Shown: piece by piece, positions 28,776 through 38,918 of the stretch
Layout of the letters: every line of letters begins with the position of its first letter
Position numbering within the stretch: position 1 is the stretch's first letter
Source of the DNA: Aliiruegeria sabulilitoris
Lineage (GTDB): Bacteria; Pseudomonadota; Alphaproteobacteria; Rhodobacterales; Rhodobacteraceae
Length of the DNA stretch: 64,000 nucleotides
Reading direction: 5' to 3'
Assembly: GCF_001558155.1 (NCBI RefSeq)
Contig: NZ_LOAS01000010.1
Location: 124,001-188,000, forward strand
Translations under genes and position numbers: made by a program
Notes under the pieces: generated by a model
Told to the model about the DNA's origin: nothing
What the model saw: the letters and a program-made list of their open reading frames with translations, nothing else
Databases searched by the model: none

Positions 28776-29621
28776 ATGTTCGACGATCTGGACGATATTC
28801 ACCCACTGTTTCATGGCGCGCCCTCGAGCACGGAGTTCAAGAAGCTCCGCAAGCGGATCGTGCGCAATGTGCGCGAGGCGGTCGAGCAATATGGCATGGT
28901 CGAGCGCGACGCGCGCTGGCTGGTTTGCCTTTCGGGCGGCAAGGACAGCTACACGATGCTGGCCGTGTTGCACGAGCTGAAATGGCGGGGGTTGCTGCCG
29001 GTGGAGATCCTGGCCTGCAATCTCGATCAGGGTCAGCCGGGGTTTCCTGCCACGGTCCTGCCAGAGTTCCTGGAGCGGATGGGCGTGCCGCACCGGATCG
29101 AGTATCAGGACACCTATTCCATCGTCATGGACAAGATCCCGCAGGGGCGCACCTTTTGCGCGCTCTGCTCGCGCCTGCGGCGCGGCAACCTCTACCGGAT
29201 CGCGCGCGAGGAGGGATGTTCGGCGGTCGTGCTGGGGCACCATCGCGACGACATCCTGGAAACCTTTTTCATGAACCTCTTTCACGGCGGACGACTGGCC
29301 ACCATGCCGCCCAAACTGGTGAACGAAGATGGCGATCTCTTCGTGTATCGCCCGCTGGCGCATGTCGCCGAGGCGGATTGCGAACGCTTCGCCGCCGCAA
29401 TGAACTACCCGATCATTCCCTGCGATCTGTGCGGCAGCCAGGACGGGCTGCAGCGCCAGCAGGTGAAGAAGATCATCGATGGATGGGAAGCCAACCATCC
29501 GGGCCGGCGCAACAAGATGTTCCGCGCCCTCACGAACGCCCGACCGTCCCACTTGCTGGATCCGGAATTGTTCGACTTTGCCGGCCTGTCGCTGAAAATG
29601 GATCAAACTGGTGAAAATTGA
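28776..29621 (+). CDS. ttcA: tRNA 2-thiocytidine(32) synthetase TtcA
   Basis: ATP-dependent tRNA thiolase (281 aa) introducing sulfur at cytidine 32. The PP-loop SGGKDS is at residues 53-58. The iron-sulfur cysteines occur as CALC (near residue 127) and CDLC (near 216), as required for a [4Fe-4S] Ttc[17 protein letters not shown] is the family segment between them. TAGGAGCGGCC precedes the ATG at 28776. Confidence 0.95.
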   Translation: MFDDLDDIHPLFHGAPSSTEFKKLRKRIVRNVREAVEQYGMVERDARWLVCLSGGKDSYTMLAVLHELKWRGLLPVEILACNLDQGQPGFPATVLPEFLERMGVPHRIEYQDTYSIVMDKIPQGRTFCALCSRLRRGNLYRIAREEGCSAVVLGHHRDDILETFFMNLFHGGRLATMPPKLVNEDGDLFVYRPLAHVAEADCERFAAAMNYPIIPCDLCGSQDGLQRQQVKKIIDGWEANHPGRRNKMFRALTNARPSHLLDPELFDFAGLSLKMDQTGEN

Positions 29622-29714
29622 CGGCAATTGGCAGATTGGCATTAAGAACCTTCTGATTTTGATCTTTTAGCTTCTCCGCGAAGGGCGCGTGGCGCCAGTT
29701 CGAGGAGTCTGTTC

Positions 29715-31253
29715 ATGGCCCGCAAAGCCGTCCGATATCGCCAGTTCCGCAATCGCCTGAATCAGGCGTTCATTCGCCCGCAAACACTGGCCTTCGTGCC
29801 TGCGTTGATGCTCGGTGGGTACTGGTTCGGAGGCGAAGGGCTGCTGATGCTCACGGCGGTGACATTCCCCGTTGTGCTGCTGCTGGGCGGCTTGGTGGAG
29901 GGAGATCGTGACAAGAACTGGGTCGACGGGCTGACCGGGCTGGCGAACCGAGATCGCTTGCTCGACACCTTGTCTGGCCATCTGGAAGCCTATGAGGGGC
30001 GCGGCCAGTCGACCGTCGCCCTTGTCATTCAACTAGACGATTTCTCCGAAATTGCCGAAGCCCTCGGGAGCACCGGCACGGAGGAAATCCTGCGCTGCAC
30101 GGCAGATCGAATCCTGACGGCCATCCGACCGGGCGACCTCGCCGGGCGCCTTGTCGAGCACCGTTTTGCCGTTGTCCTCGGGCCGGTCCGCCAGGCAAAT
30201 ATGGAAGTCGGACTGCGTGTTGCGGAACGACTGCAGGCGGAAATCGGTGAGCCGATAAGCCTCGACGCAGGAACGTTTTTTGTATCTGCCTCCGTCGGTT
30301 TCTGCCTTGCCCGGCGCGCACCGTCGCGTGATGCGGCGTCCATGCTGGAAGCCGCCGAAATGGCCATGGACGAAGCACGCCGCTCCGGAAAAAACGCGAT
30401 TCGGGCGTATTCCTCCGAAATGGGCGAAGCGATCGAGATACGCCAGAACCTGTCCGAAGAAATTGTCCAGGCCTTCAGCGATGGCCAGGTCCGTCCCTGG
30501 TTTCAGCCACAGATCTCCACCGATACCGGCCTCGTCTCCGGCTTCGAAGCTCTTGCCCGTTGGGACCACCCGGAACGCGGTGTCCTGCCGCTCAGAGACT
30601 TCATGGAGGCCATCGACAACGCCGGAATGTCGGAGCGCCTTGGCGACGTGATGCTGTTTCAGAGCCTTTCTGCGCTTCGCCTGTGGGATAAATCGGGCTA
30701 CCGCGTCCCGCGTGTCGGCATCAACTTCACCGGCGCGGAACTGCGCAACCCACGTCTCGTGGACAAGATCCGCTGGGAACTCGACCGGTTCGACCTCACG
30801 CCAGATCGCTTGACCATCGGAATCCAGGAAACCGTCGTGACGGATTCGAACAACGACACGATCACCGCAAATATCGCCGCGCTTGCAAAGCTCGGCTGCG
30901 AAATCGACCTAGACAATTTCGGCACCCGGCATGCCTCAATTGCAAATATCCGCCGGTTTGGCGTCAACCGAATCAAGATCGACAAGTCCTTCACCACTCG
31001 CTTGGATAACCAGCGCGACCAGCAGCGCATGGTGTCCGCGATTCTGGCGATGGCCGAACAACTGGATCTGCAGACGCTGGCCGAGGGAGTCGAATCTCAC
31101 GGCGAACATGCGATGCTGGCACAACTGGGGTGCGGCCATGTCCAAGGCAACGGCATTGCACCGCCGCTTCCCTTCGAGGGGACGATGTCCTGGATGGACA
31201 AACACAGTTGCCGGATCGGCCAACCACCTCGGATCGGACGCCCAACACAGTGA
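29715..31253 (+). CDS. GGDEF-EAL protein with degenerate motifs
   Basis: Cyclic-di-GMP signalling protein (512 aa). Two hydrophobic segments at about 24-61 anchor it with both domains cytoplasmic. The GGDEF domain (71-230) is catalytically dead: the signature is VEHRF at 147-151. The EAL domain (about 245-495) keeps FEALARW, the metal-ligand region INFTGAEL, IQETVV, KIDKSF and EGVES, but the usual DDFGTG metal motif reads LDNFGTRH. With one of the paired aspartates replaced by Asn, phosphodiesterase activity is uncertain and a ligand-sensing role is possible. GAGGAG lies upstream of the ATG. Confidence 0.9.
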   Translation: MARKAVRYRQFRNRLNQAFIRPQTLAFVPALMLGGYWFGGEGLLMLTAVTFPVVLLLGGLVEGDRDKNWVDGLTGLANRDRLLDTLSGHLEAYEGRGQSTVALVIQLDDFSEIAEALGSTGTEEILRCTADRILTAIRPGDLAGRLVEHRFAVVLGPVRQANMEVGLRVAERLQAEIGEPISLDAGTFFVSASVGFCLARRAPSRDAASMLEAAEMAMDEARRSGKNAIRAYSSEMGEAIEIRQNLSEEIVQAFSDGQVRPWFQPQISTDTGLVSGFEALARWDHPERGVLPLRDFMEAIDNAGMSERLGDVMLFQSLSALRLWDKSGYRVPRVGINFTGAELRNPRLVDKIRWELDRFDLTPDRLTIGIQETVVTDSNNDTITANIAALAKLGCEIDLDNFGTRHASIANIRRFGVNRIKIDKSFTTRLDNQRDQQRMVSAILAMAEQLDLQTLAEGVESHGEHAMLAQLGCGHVQGNGIAPPLPFEGTMSWMDKHSCRIGQPPRIGRPTQ

Positions 31254-31395
31254 CAGATAACCGCGATGCACCGGCTTTCTTCGCCATAGCCCGCTTAGGA
31301 AGCCCCCAAAATCGGGATTCTGCTTGACGTTTCTGCTCGTGGCGGATTGAACCGGCGCGAAACCTGAAAACAGGAAGGACGTCGGTGATCCCCTG

Positions 31396-33207
31396 ATGGA
31401 CGATCAGAACAAGAACCTCATTCTCGCCACGGCACTCAGCTTTCTCGTGATCCTGGTCTGGTTCGTGGTATTCCCGCCGGAAGAACCGGTCGCGCCCACC
31501 AACGAAGTTGTGGTTAGCGAGACGAACACGGACGCCAGTGGCAGTGCTATTGCCACGGTACCGCAGAATGCCGACCCCACGGCACAATCAACCACCACCC
31601 AAGCAGCGCCGGCGGTAGATGTTCCGCGCGTGCAGGTCGAGACCGAGCGCCTTTCGGGTAGCATCTCTCTTGCCGGCGGTCGTATCGACGATCTGCTGCT
31701 GATGGACTATCAGGAGACCCTTGACGACGGCTCGCCCAATGTCCGTCTTCTCGAACCCGTTGGCGAAGCGCTTTCCTACTACGCCCTGTTCGGCTGGGCG
31801 CCCGGTGGCGGCCTTGAAGCCGCGGATGTTCCGGCCACGGACACGATCTGGACGGTCGAAAGCGGTTCGACGCTGACCTCCGAAACCCCGGTCACCCTCC
31901 GTTGGGACAGCCCCGCCGGACTGATCTTCCGCAAGACGATCTCGGTCGACTCGAACTACATGTTCATCGTCACCCAATCGGTGGAAAACCCCACGGAAAC
32001 CGCGCGGCGTGCGGCCCCTTATGGCATCATCGCCCGTCATGGACTCCCGGAGCTGACACGGTTCTTCATCTTGCATGAAGGGGTCGTCGCCATGGCCGAC
32101 GGCTCGCTCATGGAGAAGGAGTACAAGGATTTCGAGGATTTCGAGATCGATCCGACGCTCGGCGTACAGGGCGAAACCGTCGAAGTTGGGGATAACGGCT
32201 GGATCGGCTTCACTGACAAGTACTGGATGACGACCCTGATCCCCGCCCCCGGCCAGAGCCACAAGCAAGTGATGCTCTATCAGGCGGCCAGTGGGATCTA
32301 CCAGACCCAGACGATCTACCCGACGCTCGAAATCGCGCCTGGGCAGACCGTTGAACAGAGCTCGCAACTCTTCGCCGGAGCGAAGGAATGGGAAGCCATC
32401 CGTGACTACCAGAATGAAGGCGGCATTGAAGGCTTCCTCGATTCCATCGATTGGGGCTGGTTCTTTTTCCTGACCAAGCCGATCTTTACCGTCCTGCACT
32501 TCCTGCACGGCTTCATCGGCAATATGGGCTGGTCGATCATCGCACTGACCATCACCATCAAGGCGCTGCTATTCCCGCTCGCCTACAAGTCCTATTCGTC
32601 GATGGCGAAGATGAAGGAGCTTCAACCTGAGATGGAGAAGCTCAAGGAGCGCGCTGGCGACGACCGCCAGAAGCTCCAGAAGGACATGATGGAGCTCTAC
32701 AAGAAGGAAAAGGTGAACCCGGCCTCGGGCTGCCTGCCGATCCTTCTGCAGATCCCGATCTTCTTCTCGCTTTACAAGGTGATCTTCGTCACGATCGAAC
32801 TGCGTCATGCACCTTGGATCGGATATATTCGGGACCTTTCGGCACCCGATCCTTCCTCGATCATCAACCTCTTCGGTCTGCTGCCCTTCGCAGTGCCGGA
32901 TCTGGGTATGTTCGAGATCCTCTCGCTCGGTGTCATGCCGATCCTGCTCGGGATTTCGATGTGGATGCAGCAGAAGCTGAATCCGGCGCCGACCGACCCG
33001 ACGCAGCAGATGATCTTTGCCTGGATGCCGTGGGTCTTCATGTTCATGCTGGGCAGCTTTGCCAGCGGGCTGGTGCTCTACTGGATCACCAACAACGTGA
33101 TCACCTTCACGCAGCAATACCTGATCATGCGGAGCCACGGCTACAAGCCTGATGTCTTCGGCAACATCCTGTCGACCTTCAAACGCAAGAAGCCCAACAC
33201 CGAATGA
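31396..33207 (+). CDS. yidC: Membrane protein insertase YidC
   Basis: Insertase and foldase for inner-membrane proteins (603 aa). N-terminal membrane anchor at about 8-27 (NLILATALSFLVILVWFVVF), a large periplasmic domain to about residue 350, then the conserved core with FTVLHFLHGFIGNMGWSI, KMKELQPEMEKLKERAGDD-type coiled coil (charged cytoplasmic loop) and NPASGCLPILLQIPIFFSLY, followed by the last segments and a basic tail. Length and layout are standard for Gram-negative YidC. The stop overlaps the MOSC gene (ATGA). Confidence 0.97.
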   Translation: MDDQNKNLILATALSFLVILVWFVVFPPEEPVAPTNEVVVSETNTDASGSAIATVPQNADPTAQSTTTQAAPAVDVPRVQVETERLSGSISLAGGRIDDLLLMDYQETLDDGSPNVRLLEPVGEALSYYALFGWAPGGGLEAADVPATDTIWTVESGSTLTSETPVTLRWDSPAGLIFRKTISVDSNYMFIVTQSVENPTETARRAAPYGIIARHGLPELTRFFILHEGVVAMADGSLMEKEYKDFEDFEIDPTLGVQGETVEVGDNGWIGFTDKYWMTTLIPAPGQSHKQVMLYQAASGIYQTQTIYPTLEIAPGQTVEQSSQLFAGAKEWEAIRDYQNEGGIEGFLDSIDWGWFFFLTKPIFTVLHFLHGFIGNMGWSIIALTITIKALLFPLAYKSYSSMAKMKELQPEMEKLKERAGDDRQKLQKDMMELYKKEKVNPASGCLPILLQIPIFFSLYKVIFVTIELRHAPWIGYIRDLSAPDPSSIINLFGLLPFAVPDLGMFEILSLGVMPILLGISMWMQQKLNPAPTDPTQQMIFAWMPWVFMFMLGSFASGLVLYWITNNVITFTQQYLIMRSHGYKPDVFGNILSTFKRKKPNTE

Positions 33208-33962
33208 CAGGGCGGCTGACCCATATCCTGCGCCACCCGATCAAGTCGATCGGGTGGGAGAGCTTGGCCTCGGTGGTTCTGACCGCCGGGGCCATTCTAC
33301 CTTTGGACCGGCACTGGGCCGTGGCCCACGAAGCCGCGGAATTCGATGGCGATCCGGATGGCTGGTACGCCAAACGAAACTTTGTCCGCGGCGTCGCCGG
33401 CCCGCAATTGATGGCGGTTCAGGCAGAGATGACAGATTCGGATCGGAAGATCCGCCTCACGCATCCCTTGCGTCCCGTGATCGAAATCGCTCCCGACGCG
33501 GCGCAGGATGCCGCCGCGCTACTGGAGTGGCTCGCCCCGCTCTGGCCGGACACGCGCCCACAGGTGGCTCGGCTGGTATCGGCCGGGGCACAGGCCCTGA
33601 GCGATGTCCCGGACCCGTTCGTCGCCGTTCTGAACCAGTCTTCGCTGCGAGCTTTCGGCCAGCGCGCCGGCCGGGATCTGTCCATCCACCGGTTCCGTGG
33701 AAATCTCTGGCTCGACGGTTTCGCGCCTTGGGAAGAATTCGACTGGATCGGCAAGGAAGTTCGGATCGGAGAGGCGCTCCTGCGCGTCGAGGAACCGATC
33801 ACCCGATGCAATGCCACGAAGGTCGACCCTGAAACCGGAATTCCGGATGTCGACACGCTCGGAATCCTCGAGGAAGCCTACGGCCACCGGGATTTTGGCG
33901 TCTATGCGACCGTGATCGAAGGCGGCGCACTCAACATTGGCGACGAGGCCAGCCTGACATGA
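33204..33962 (+). CDS. MOSC domain-containing protein
   Basis: Predicted sulfur-carrier/molybdenum-cofactor-binding protein (252 aa). The N-terminal beta-barrel region starts LTHILRHPIKSIGWE, as in mARC/YcbX-type proteins. The MOSC part contains FRGNLWLDG, PWEEFDWIGKEVRIGEALLRV and the conserved cysteine segment EPITRCNATKVDPETG near residue 205. No ferredoxin domain is fused to the C-terminus. It overlaps yidC upstream and engB downstream by ATGA junctions, a chain that is conserved in Rhodobacteraceae as far as recalled. The reaction is unknown. Confidence 0.88.
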   Translation: MTGRLTHILRHPIKSIGWESLASVVLTAGAILPLDRHWAVAHEAAEFDGDPDGWYAKRNFVRGVAGPQLMAVQAEMTDSDRKIRLTHPLRPVIEIAPDAAQDAAALLEWLAPLWPDTRPQVARLVSAGAQALSDVPDPFVAVLNQSSLRAFGQRAGRDLSIHRFRGNLWLDGFAPWEEFDWIGKEVRIGEALLRVEEPITRCNATKVDPETGIPDVDTLGILEEAYGHRDFGVYATVIEGGALNIGDEASLT

Positions 33963-34618
33963 CTACCCTCCCCTTCCCCATTGCCGAAGAACCCGATGCC
34001 GCGATGATGGAACGCGGGCGCAAGCTCTTTGCCGGGCAGACCACCTTCCTGAAGGGGGTCGTTGCCATGTCCGGCCTGCCACCGGCGGACCGGTTGGAGG
34101 TGTGTTTTGCCGGGCGCTCCAATGTCGGAAAATCTTCCCTGATCAACGCGCTCACCGGGCACAAGGCGCTGGCGCGCGCCTCCAACACGCCGGGCCGGAC
34201 GCAGGAGATCAACTATTTCACCCTTGCCGACAGCCACTATCTGGTGGACCTGCCCGGCTACGGTTTTGCCAAGGCGCCGGTTGCGGTGGTCGAGAAATGG
34301 CAAAATCTGCTCAAGGCCTACCTTTCGGGCCGCCCGACGCTGCGCCGGGCCTTCGTGCTGATCGACGCACGCCACGGCGTGAAGGCCGTGGACAAAGAAA
34401 TCCTCACGCTGCTCGACAAATCCGCCGTCCCGTTCCAGACCGTCCTGACCAAGGCGGACAAGGTGAAGACCGCCGAACTGGAGACAGTGATCGAACAGGT
34501 GCGCGCCAGCCTTCAGGCACATCCGGCGGCCTTCCCCGAGTTGATCGTCACCTCCTCCGAGAAGGGGGACGGCATCGCCACATTGCGCAGCACAATCGCG
34601 GCGCTCGCGGATAGCTGA
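33959..34618 (+). CDS. engB: Ribosome biogenesis GTPase EngB (YihA/YsxC)
   Basis: Essential GTPase (219 aa) for large-subunit assembly. G1 GRSNVGKSS at residues 52-60, G2/G3 region NTPGRTQEINYF and VDLPGYGFAK, G4 LTKADKVK and G5 TSSEKGDG are all intact. ATGA overlap with the preceding MOSC gene. Confidence 0.96.
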   Translation: MTTLPFPIAEEPDAAMMERGRKLFAGQTTFLKGVVAMSGLPPADRLEVCFAGRSNVGKSSLINALTGHKALARASNTPGRTQEINYFTLADSHYLVDLPGYGFAKAPVAVVEKWQNLLKAYLSGRPTLRRAFVLIDARHGVKAVDKEILTLLDKSAVPFQTVLTKADKVKTAELETVIEQVRASLQAHPAAFPELIVTSSEKGDGIATLRSTIAALADS

Positions 34619-34728
34619 CCGCCTGTTGTGGCTGCATTCCGGCTTGCTGCGGCCTGCAGGGATAAACTTCTTGGCAGCGCGGGCTACGCAGCGTAACACG
34701 CCTAACCAGTAAAACCCGAGCCGGATCA

Positions 34729-35592
34729 ATGAAGAAGCAGAACATGAACCGCGATTGGATCGCCACTGCCCGGACCCTGTCCGAGGCCCTCCCGTACCTT
34801 CAGCGCTATACCGGTGCCACGGTCGTCATTAAATTCGGCGGTCACGCCATGGGCGACGAGGAGCAGATGGCAAGCTTCGCGCGCGACATCGTGCTGATGA
34901 ACCAGGTCGGCGTGCATCCGGTGATCGTCCATGGTGGCGGACCGATGATCAACAGCCTGCTGGCGAAGCTCGATATCAAGAGCGAGTTCGTGAATGGCAA
35001 GCGCGTGACGGACGAGGCCACGATGGAAGTGGTCGAGATGGTCCTCTCGGGGCTGGTGAACAAGCGGATCGTGCAGGCGATCAACAGCCAAGGTGGCCGC
35101 GCCGTGGGCATTTCCGGCAAGGATGCGAACATGATGGTCTGCGATCCGGTGGACCCGGCGCTCGGCCTCGTGGGCCAGCCGGTCGAGGTGACGCCGGACC
35201 TGATCCATCAGATGCACTCCCACGGCATCATTCCCATTGTTGCCCCGCTCGGCGCCGGGCGCGACGGCGAGACATTCAACGTCAATGGAGACACCGCTGC
35301 CGGGGCAATTGCCGGCGCGCTGAAGGCAGATCGCCTCCTGCTGCTGACCGATGTCGAAGGCGTCAAGGATGCCGAAGGGTCGGTGATCACCAACCTGACC
35401 ATCGAATCCGTCGATGAATTGACCCGGAATGGCGTCATTGCTGGCGGCATGATCCCGAAGACCGAAACGGCCGTCGCCGCAATCCGTGAGGGCGTGCGCG
35501 CCGTGGTCATTCTCGACGGTCGAGCGCCGAATGCATGTCTGCTCGAATTGTTCACCGACCATGGTGCCGGTTCGATGATCCGCGCCGAATGA
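34729..35592 (+). CDS. argB: Acetylglutamate kinase
   Basis: Second enzyme of arginine biosynthesis (287 aa). Phosphate-binding glycines in [11 protein letters not shown] and [14 protein letters not shown], the substrate segment [20 protein letters not shown], and [26 protein letters not shown]-type text near residue 190 identify the family; [14 protein letters not shown] follows. The extended N-terminal helix (about residues 5-25) is the form associated with arginine-sensitive hexameric enzymes, so feedback inhibition is likely. The spacer to the next gene is 3 bases. Confidence 0.96.
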   Translation: MKKQNMNRDWIATARTLSEALPYLQRYTGATVVIKFGGHAMGDEEQMASFARDIVLMNQVGVHPVIVHGGGPMINSLLAKLDIKSEFVNGKRVTDEATMEVVEMVLSGLVNKRIVQAINSQGGRAVGISGKDANMMVCDPVDPALGLVGQPVEVTPDLIHQMHSHGIIPIVAPLGAGRDGETFNVNGDTAAGAIAGALKADRLLLLTDVEGVKDAEGSVITNLTIESVDELTRNGVIAGGMIPKTETAVAAIREGVRAVVILDGRAPNACLLELFTDHGAGSMIRAE

Positions 35593-35595
35593 TCG

Positions 35596-36258
35596 GTGCC
35601 GGATTCGGATGACATACAGGCCTGCCTCGCCCGGGACTGTCTTGCGGTTCTGGGCGGGCTGGATCTCACCGAATCGGACCCGACGCTTCCCTCAGGATGC
35701 CGCTCCCTTCTGTTGATCGGCCCGGACAATCCGGTCTTCTGGCCCCATTTCACCGCCTCGCAGGAGTTTCGCGATGGCGCGACGGACCCGCTGGACCGCT
35801 GGTCCAAACGGGTTCTTACGGTGATCGCCGCGCGCCATGACGGGCAGGCGCTCTTTCCTTCGGACGGGCCGCCCTACCCTCCCTTTTACGCCTGGGCGCT
35901 GGAAAGCGGCGCCTTTGCCGCCTCGCCACTCAACATGCTTGCCCATGCGAAAGACGGGTTGATGGTCTCGCTCCGGGGTGCGCTTGCCCTGCCCTTTTCC
36001 ATGCCCGCGCCCGCTTGGGGAACACCGCCCTGCGAGAGCTGTGAGGCGCAACCCTGCCGCGACGCCTGCCCGGTTTGCGCCTTCCGGACCGGTCAATATG
36101 CCGTCGACACCTGTTACAATCATCTTGACACCTCCGCTGGGTCGGATTGCATGGTACGGGGATGCGCGGCGCGCCGCGCCTGCCCCGTCAGCCAGCGCTC
36201 GGGACGCAATCCGGCGCAGTCGGCTTTTCACATGCGCGCATTTCACGGGAAGCGATGA
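35596..36258 (+). CDS. Ferredoxin-like protein with two cysteine clusters
   Basis: Soluble protein (220 aa) of unknown role. The C-terminal third has two cysteine groups: CESCEAQPCRDACPVCAF near residue 145 (CxxCxxxxCxxxCP pattern) and CMVRGCAARRACPV near 185, enough for one or two iron-sulfur clusters. The arrangement resembles the C-terminal half of QueG-type proteins, but the cobalamin part is absent. The N-terminal part is WPHF/PPYPPFYAW-rich and unrecognised. The start is the GTG at 35596, 3 bases after argB; no strong ribosome-binding site is seen, so coupling to argB is likely. The stop overlaps the next gene (ATGA). Confidence 0.8.
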   Translation: MPDSDDIQACLARDCLAVLGGLDLTESDPTLPSGCRSLLLIGPDNPVFWPHFTASQEFRDGATDPLDRWSKRVLTVIAARHDGQALFPSDGPPYPPFYAWALESGAFAASPLNMLAHAKDGLMVSLRGALALPFSMPAPAWGTPPCESCEAQPCRDACPVCAFRTGQYAVDTCYNHLDTSAGSDCMVRGCAARRACPVSQRSGRNPAQSAFHMRAFHGKR

Positions 36259-36755
36259 AACGTCTGATTCTCCTCCGTCACGCCAAATCCGGCTGGGTGA
36301 ACCCCGAGCTGAACGATATGGATCGACCGCTGAACAAGCGCGGCAAGCGCGGCGCCAAGGCGCTCGGAAAATGGCTGCGGGGCACGGAGTACCACCCGGA
36401 CCAGATCCTGTGCTCGACCGCGCGCCGAACGCGGGAAACCTGGGAAGGGCTTGGCCTTGAGGGCGAACCGGAACTGTTGGACGAGCTGTACCATGCCGGT
36501 CCGGACGCGATGCTCACGGCACTGAAAGCGGCCAAGGGCGCCACCGTGATGATGATCGGTCACAATCCGGGTATCGCGATGTTCGCCCATGAGCTGATCG
36601 AAACCCCACCGGAGCACAATCGTTTCGGCGATTTCCCGACCGGTGCGACCCTGGTTGCGCGTTTCGACATCAAGAAATGGTCGAAGCTGGAGCCGCACAA
36701 GGGAGAAGTCCTCGAGTTCCTGACCCCGCACGATCTCATCGATCAGACAGACTGA
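36255..36755 (+). CDS. SixA-like histidine phosphatase
   Basis: Histidine-phosphatase-superfamily protein (166 aa). The catalytic motif LLRHAKS places Arg8 and His9 at the start; the second half has the MMIGHNPGI histidine. Compact size and the RHAKS-G-W opening match the SixA-type phosphohistidine phosphatases. The ATG at 36255 overlaps the previous stop, with GGAAGC upstream. A strong bidirectional terminator follows. The target phospho-protein is unknown. Confidence 0.88.
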   Translation: MKRLILLRHAKSGWVNPELNDMDRPLNKRGKRGAKALGKWLRGTEYHPDQILCSTARRTRETWEGLGLEGEPELLDELYHAGPDAMLTALKAAKGATVMMIGHNPGIAMFAHELIETPPEHNRFGDFPTGATLVARFDIKKWSKLEPHKGEVLEFLTPHDLIDQTD

Positions 36756-36776
36756 GGCACAGGTCAGAGAACGAGA

Positions 36777-36801
36777 AAGGCCCCGGCGGAACCGGGGCCT
36801 T
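36777..36801. terminator. Bidirectional terminator between the convergent SixA-like and bztD genes
   Basis: AAGGCCCCGG-CGGAA-CCGGGGCCTT is a perfect 10-bp stem with a 5-base loop. It is followed by GTTTGTTT on the plus strand and preceded by an A-rich stretch (AGAACGAGA) that gives pyrimidines on the minus strand. It serves the plus-strand operon and probably the bzt operon. Confidence 0.88.
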
Positions 36802-36827
36802 GTTTGTTTCAGGCTTTGGAGAACTGC

Positions 36828-37619
36828 TCAGTGCCCGAGGATCTGGCTCAGGAAGAGCTTGGTGCGCTCGTGCTGCGGGTTGTTGAAGAACTCGTTCGGC
36901 TCGTTCTGCTCGACGATCTGGCCCTGGTCCATGAAGATCACCCGGTTGGCCACCTGCTTGGCGAAGCCCATCTCGTGGGTCACGCAGAGCATGGTCATGC
37001 CTTCCTCGGCGAGTTGGATCATGGTCTCTAGCACTTCCTTGATCATCTCCGGGTCAAGCGCCGAGGTCGGCTCGTCGAAGAGCATGATCCGCGGCATCAT
37101 GCAAAGCGAGCGGGCAATGGCCACACGCTGCTGCTGACCGCCCGAAAGCTGGCCGGGATATTTCAGCGCCTGTTCGGGGATCTTAACCTTCTCCAGGAAG
37201 TGCATCGCCGTTTCCTCCGCTTCCTTGCGGGGGATCTTGCGCACCCAGATCGGCGCCAGCGTACAGTTCTCGAGGATCGTCAGATGCGGGAACAGGTTGA
37301 AGTGCTGGAACACCATGCCAACCTCGGAGCGGATCTTGTCGATATTCTTAAGATCCGAAGACAACTCCGTCCCGTCGACGATGATCTCGCCCGCCTGGTG
37401 CTCTTCCAGCCGGTTGATACAGCGGATCAGGGTTGATTTGCCCGACCCCGAAGGACCGGCAATGACGATCCGTTCCCCTTCGTTGACGCTCAGGTTGATA
37501 TCCCTGAGCACATGGAAGCTGCCGTACCACTTGTTCATATGGGTAATCTGGATCGCCACCTTGTCGGAGACTTCCATTTGCGAGCGGTCGACTTGGCGTT
37601 CAACTGCGTTTTCTGACAT
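36828..37619 (-). CDS. bztD: Glutamate/glutamine/aspartate/asparagine ABC transporter ATP-binding protein
   Basis: ATPase (263 aa) of a polar amino acid importer. Walker [10 protein letters not shown] at residues 55-63, signature [15 protein letters not shown] near 155, Walker [16 protein letters not shown], and the switch His in VTHEMGFAK. GlnQ-type [16 protein letters not shown] is present. A 20-residue charged N-terminal extension precedes the core. GGAAACG precedes the ATG. Last gene of bztABCD, 11 bases after bztC. Confidence 0.95.
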   Translation of the reverse strand: MSENAVERQVDRSQMEVSDKVAIQITHMNKWYGSFHVLRDINLSVNEGERIVIAGPSGSGKSTLIRCINRLEEHQAGEIIVDGTELSSDLKNIDKIRSEVGMVFQHFNLFPHLTILENCTLAPIWVRKIPRKEAEETAMHFLEKVKIPEQALKYPGQLSGGQQQRVAIARSLCMMPRIMLFDEPTSALDPEMIKEVLETMIQLAEEGMTMLCVTHEMGFAKQVANRVIFMDQGQIVEQNEPNEFFNNPQHERTKLFLSQILGH

Positions 37620-37630
37620 TTGGCGTTTCC

Positions 37631-38917
37631 TTAGCGGTGGCCCGTCTGAAGCTTGCGCTCCAGGAACATGGAATAGCGGGACATGGAGAAGCAGAAGATG
37701 AAGAACATCAGCGCGATGAAGCCGTAGAGCTCCCAGACAACGCCGTTCCAGGCCTGGTCGGCGCGGATGGACGTGGACAGCCCGATCGGGTCCAGAAGGC
37801 CGATGATCGACACCAGAGTGGTATCCTTGAAGACACCGATGAAGGTCGACACGATGCCGGGGATCGAGATCTTGAGCGCTTGCGGCATGATGATCAGCCG
37901 CTGCGACATCCAGAAATCGAGCCCGAGCGCGTCGGCGGCTTCATACTGCCCCTTTGGAAGGGCCGCGAGGCCGCCACGCACCACCTCGGCCATGTAGGCG
38001 GAGGCGAAGAGCGTGACCATGATGATGACGCGCAGGATGATGTCGAAATCCGTTCCCGGCGGCATGAAGATGTTCAGCAGGGTGGAGGCCACGAACAAGA
38101 GCGTGATCAGCGGCACACCGCGAATGAACTCGATGAAGCCGACCGAGAGCGACCGGACGATGAAGAGGTTCGACTGCCGCCCGAGCGCCAGCAGGATGCC
38201 GATGGGCAGCGAGATGGCGATGGCGACGACACCGATGGTGATCGACAGCATGAAGCCACCGAAATTCCGGCTTTGCACCGTTTCCATTGCCAGAGGCAGG
38301 ACCGAACCGAGCGCATCGACCACCGGGCCCGACAGAACCATCCACCAGATGATCGGCACCACGAAGGCGAGGATCACCGCTGCGAGGCCGCCCAATGCCG
38401 GCTTGGCGAGCTTGTGCGCGAAATAGCCCAGAACAAAGCCAAGCGCGGCGGCGATGGGGTTCCAGACCGAACCGCCCCATAGCAGCCAGGGCATCAGGAA
38501 CGGGTAGATCGCCGAAAAGTACAGCATCTTGCGCGGCAGGCCCGTGAACAGAACTGGCGCCACGGCCACGATCAACAGCGCGAAGTCGAGCACGACCCGC
38601 CAGTAAAGCTCCTTGGGGTAGAAGCCGAACAGCAGTTGCAGCCAGCGCTCGCGGATCACGCCCCAGCAGGCGCCTTCATGCCCGGCCAGGATCTCGCGGC
38701 ATTCTCCCAACGAGGTGGCCGCCCAGGTCGGCGAGATGGCCCAGGGCAGAAGCGCGGAAAGCACGTAGACGATAAAGCCAATCGACAGGATCGACAGAAC
38801 CGCGTTGAGCGGCGAGGAGAAGAGGTTCTCCCGGATCCAGCCGGCCACACCCGTGGTTGCCGCCGGCGGTTCCTGTTCCTCGATCATGGATTTGCGGACG
38901 AAATGAATATCAACCAT
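37631..38917 (-). CDS. bztC: Amino acid ABC transporter permease BztC
   Basis: Inner-membrane permease (428 aa), larger than usual polar-amino-acid permeases, as is typical for BztC/AapM. The N-terminal half has three to four extra hydrophobic segments and a periplasmic Cys-containing loop. The C-terminal half has the transport domain with the EAA loop ([20 protein letters not shown] and [18 protein letters not shown]). The start ATG lies 1 base after the bztB stop. Confidence 0.94.
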   Translation of the reverse strand: MVDIHFVRKSMIEEQEPPAATTGVAGWIRENLFSSPLNAVLSILSIGFIVYVLSALLPWAISPTWAATSLGECREILAGHEGACWGVIRERWLQLLFGFYPKELYWRVVLDFALLIVAVAPVLFTGLPRKMLYFSAIYPFLMPWLLWGGSVWNPIAAALGFVLGYFAHKLAKPALGGLAAVILAFVVPIIWWMVLSGPVVDALGSVLPLAMETVQSRNFGGFMLSITIGVVAIAISLPIGILLALGRQSNLFIVRSLSVGFIEFIRGVPLITLLFVASTLLNIFMPPGTDFDIILRVIIMVTLFASAYMAEVVRGGLAALPKGQYEAADALGLDFWMSQRLIIMPQALKISIPGIVSTFIGVFKDTTLVSIIGLLDPIGLSTSIRADQAWNGVVWELYGFIALMFFIFCFSMSRYSMFLERKLQTGHR

Positions 38918-38918
38918 C

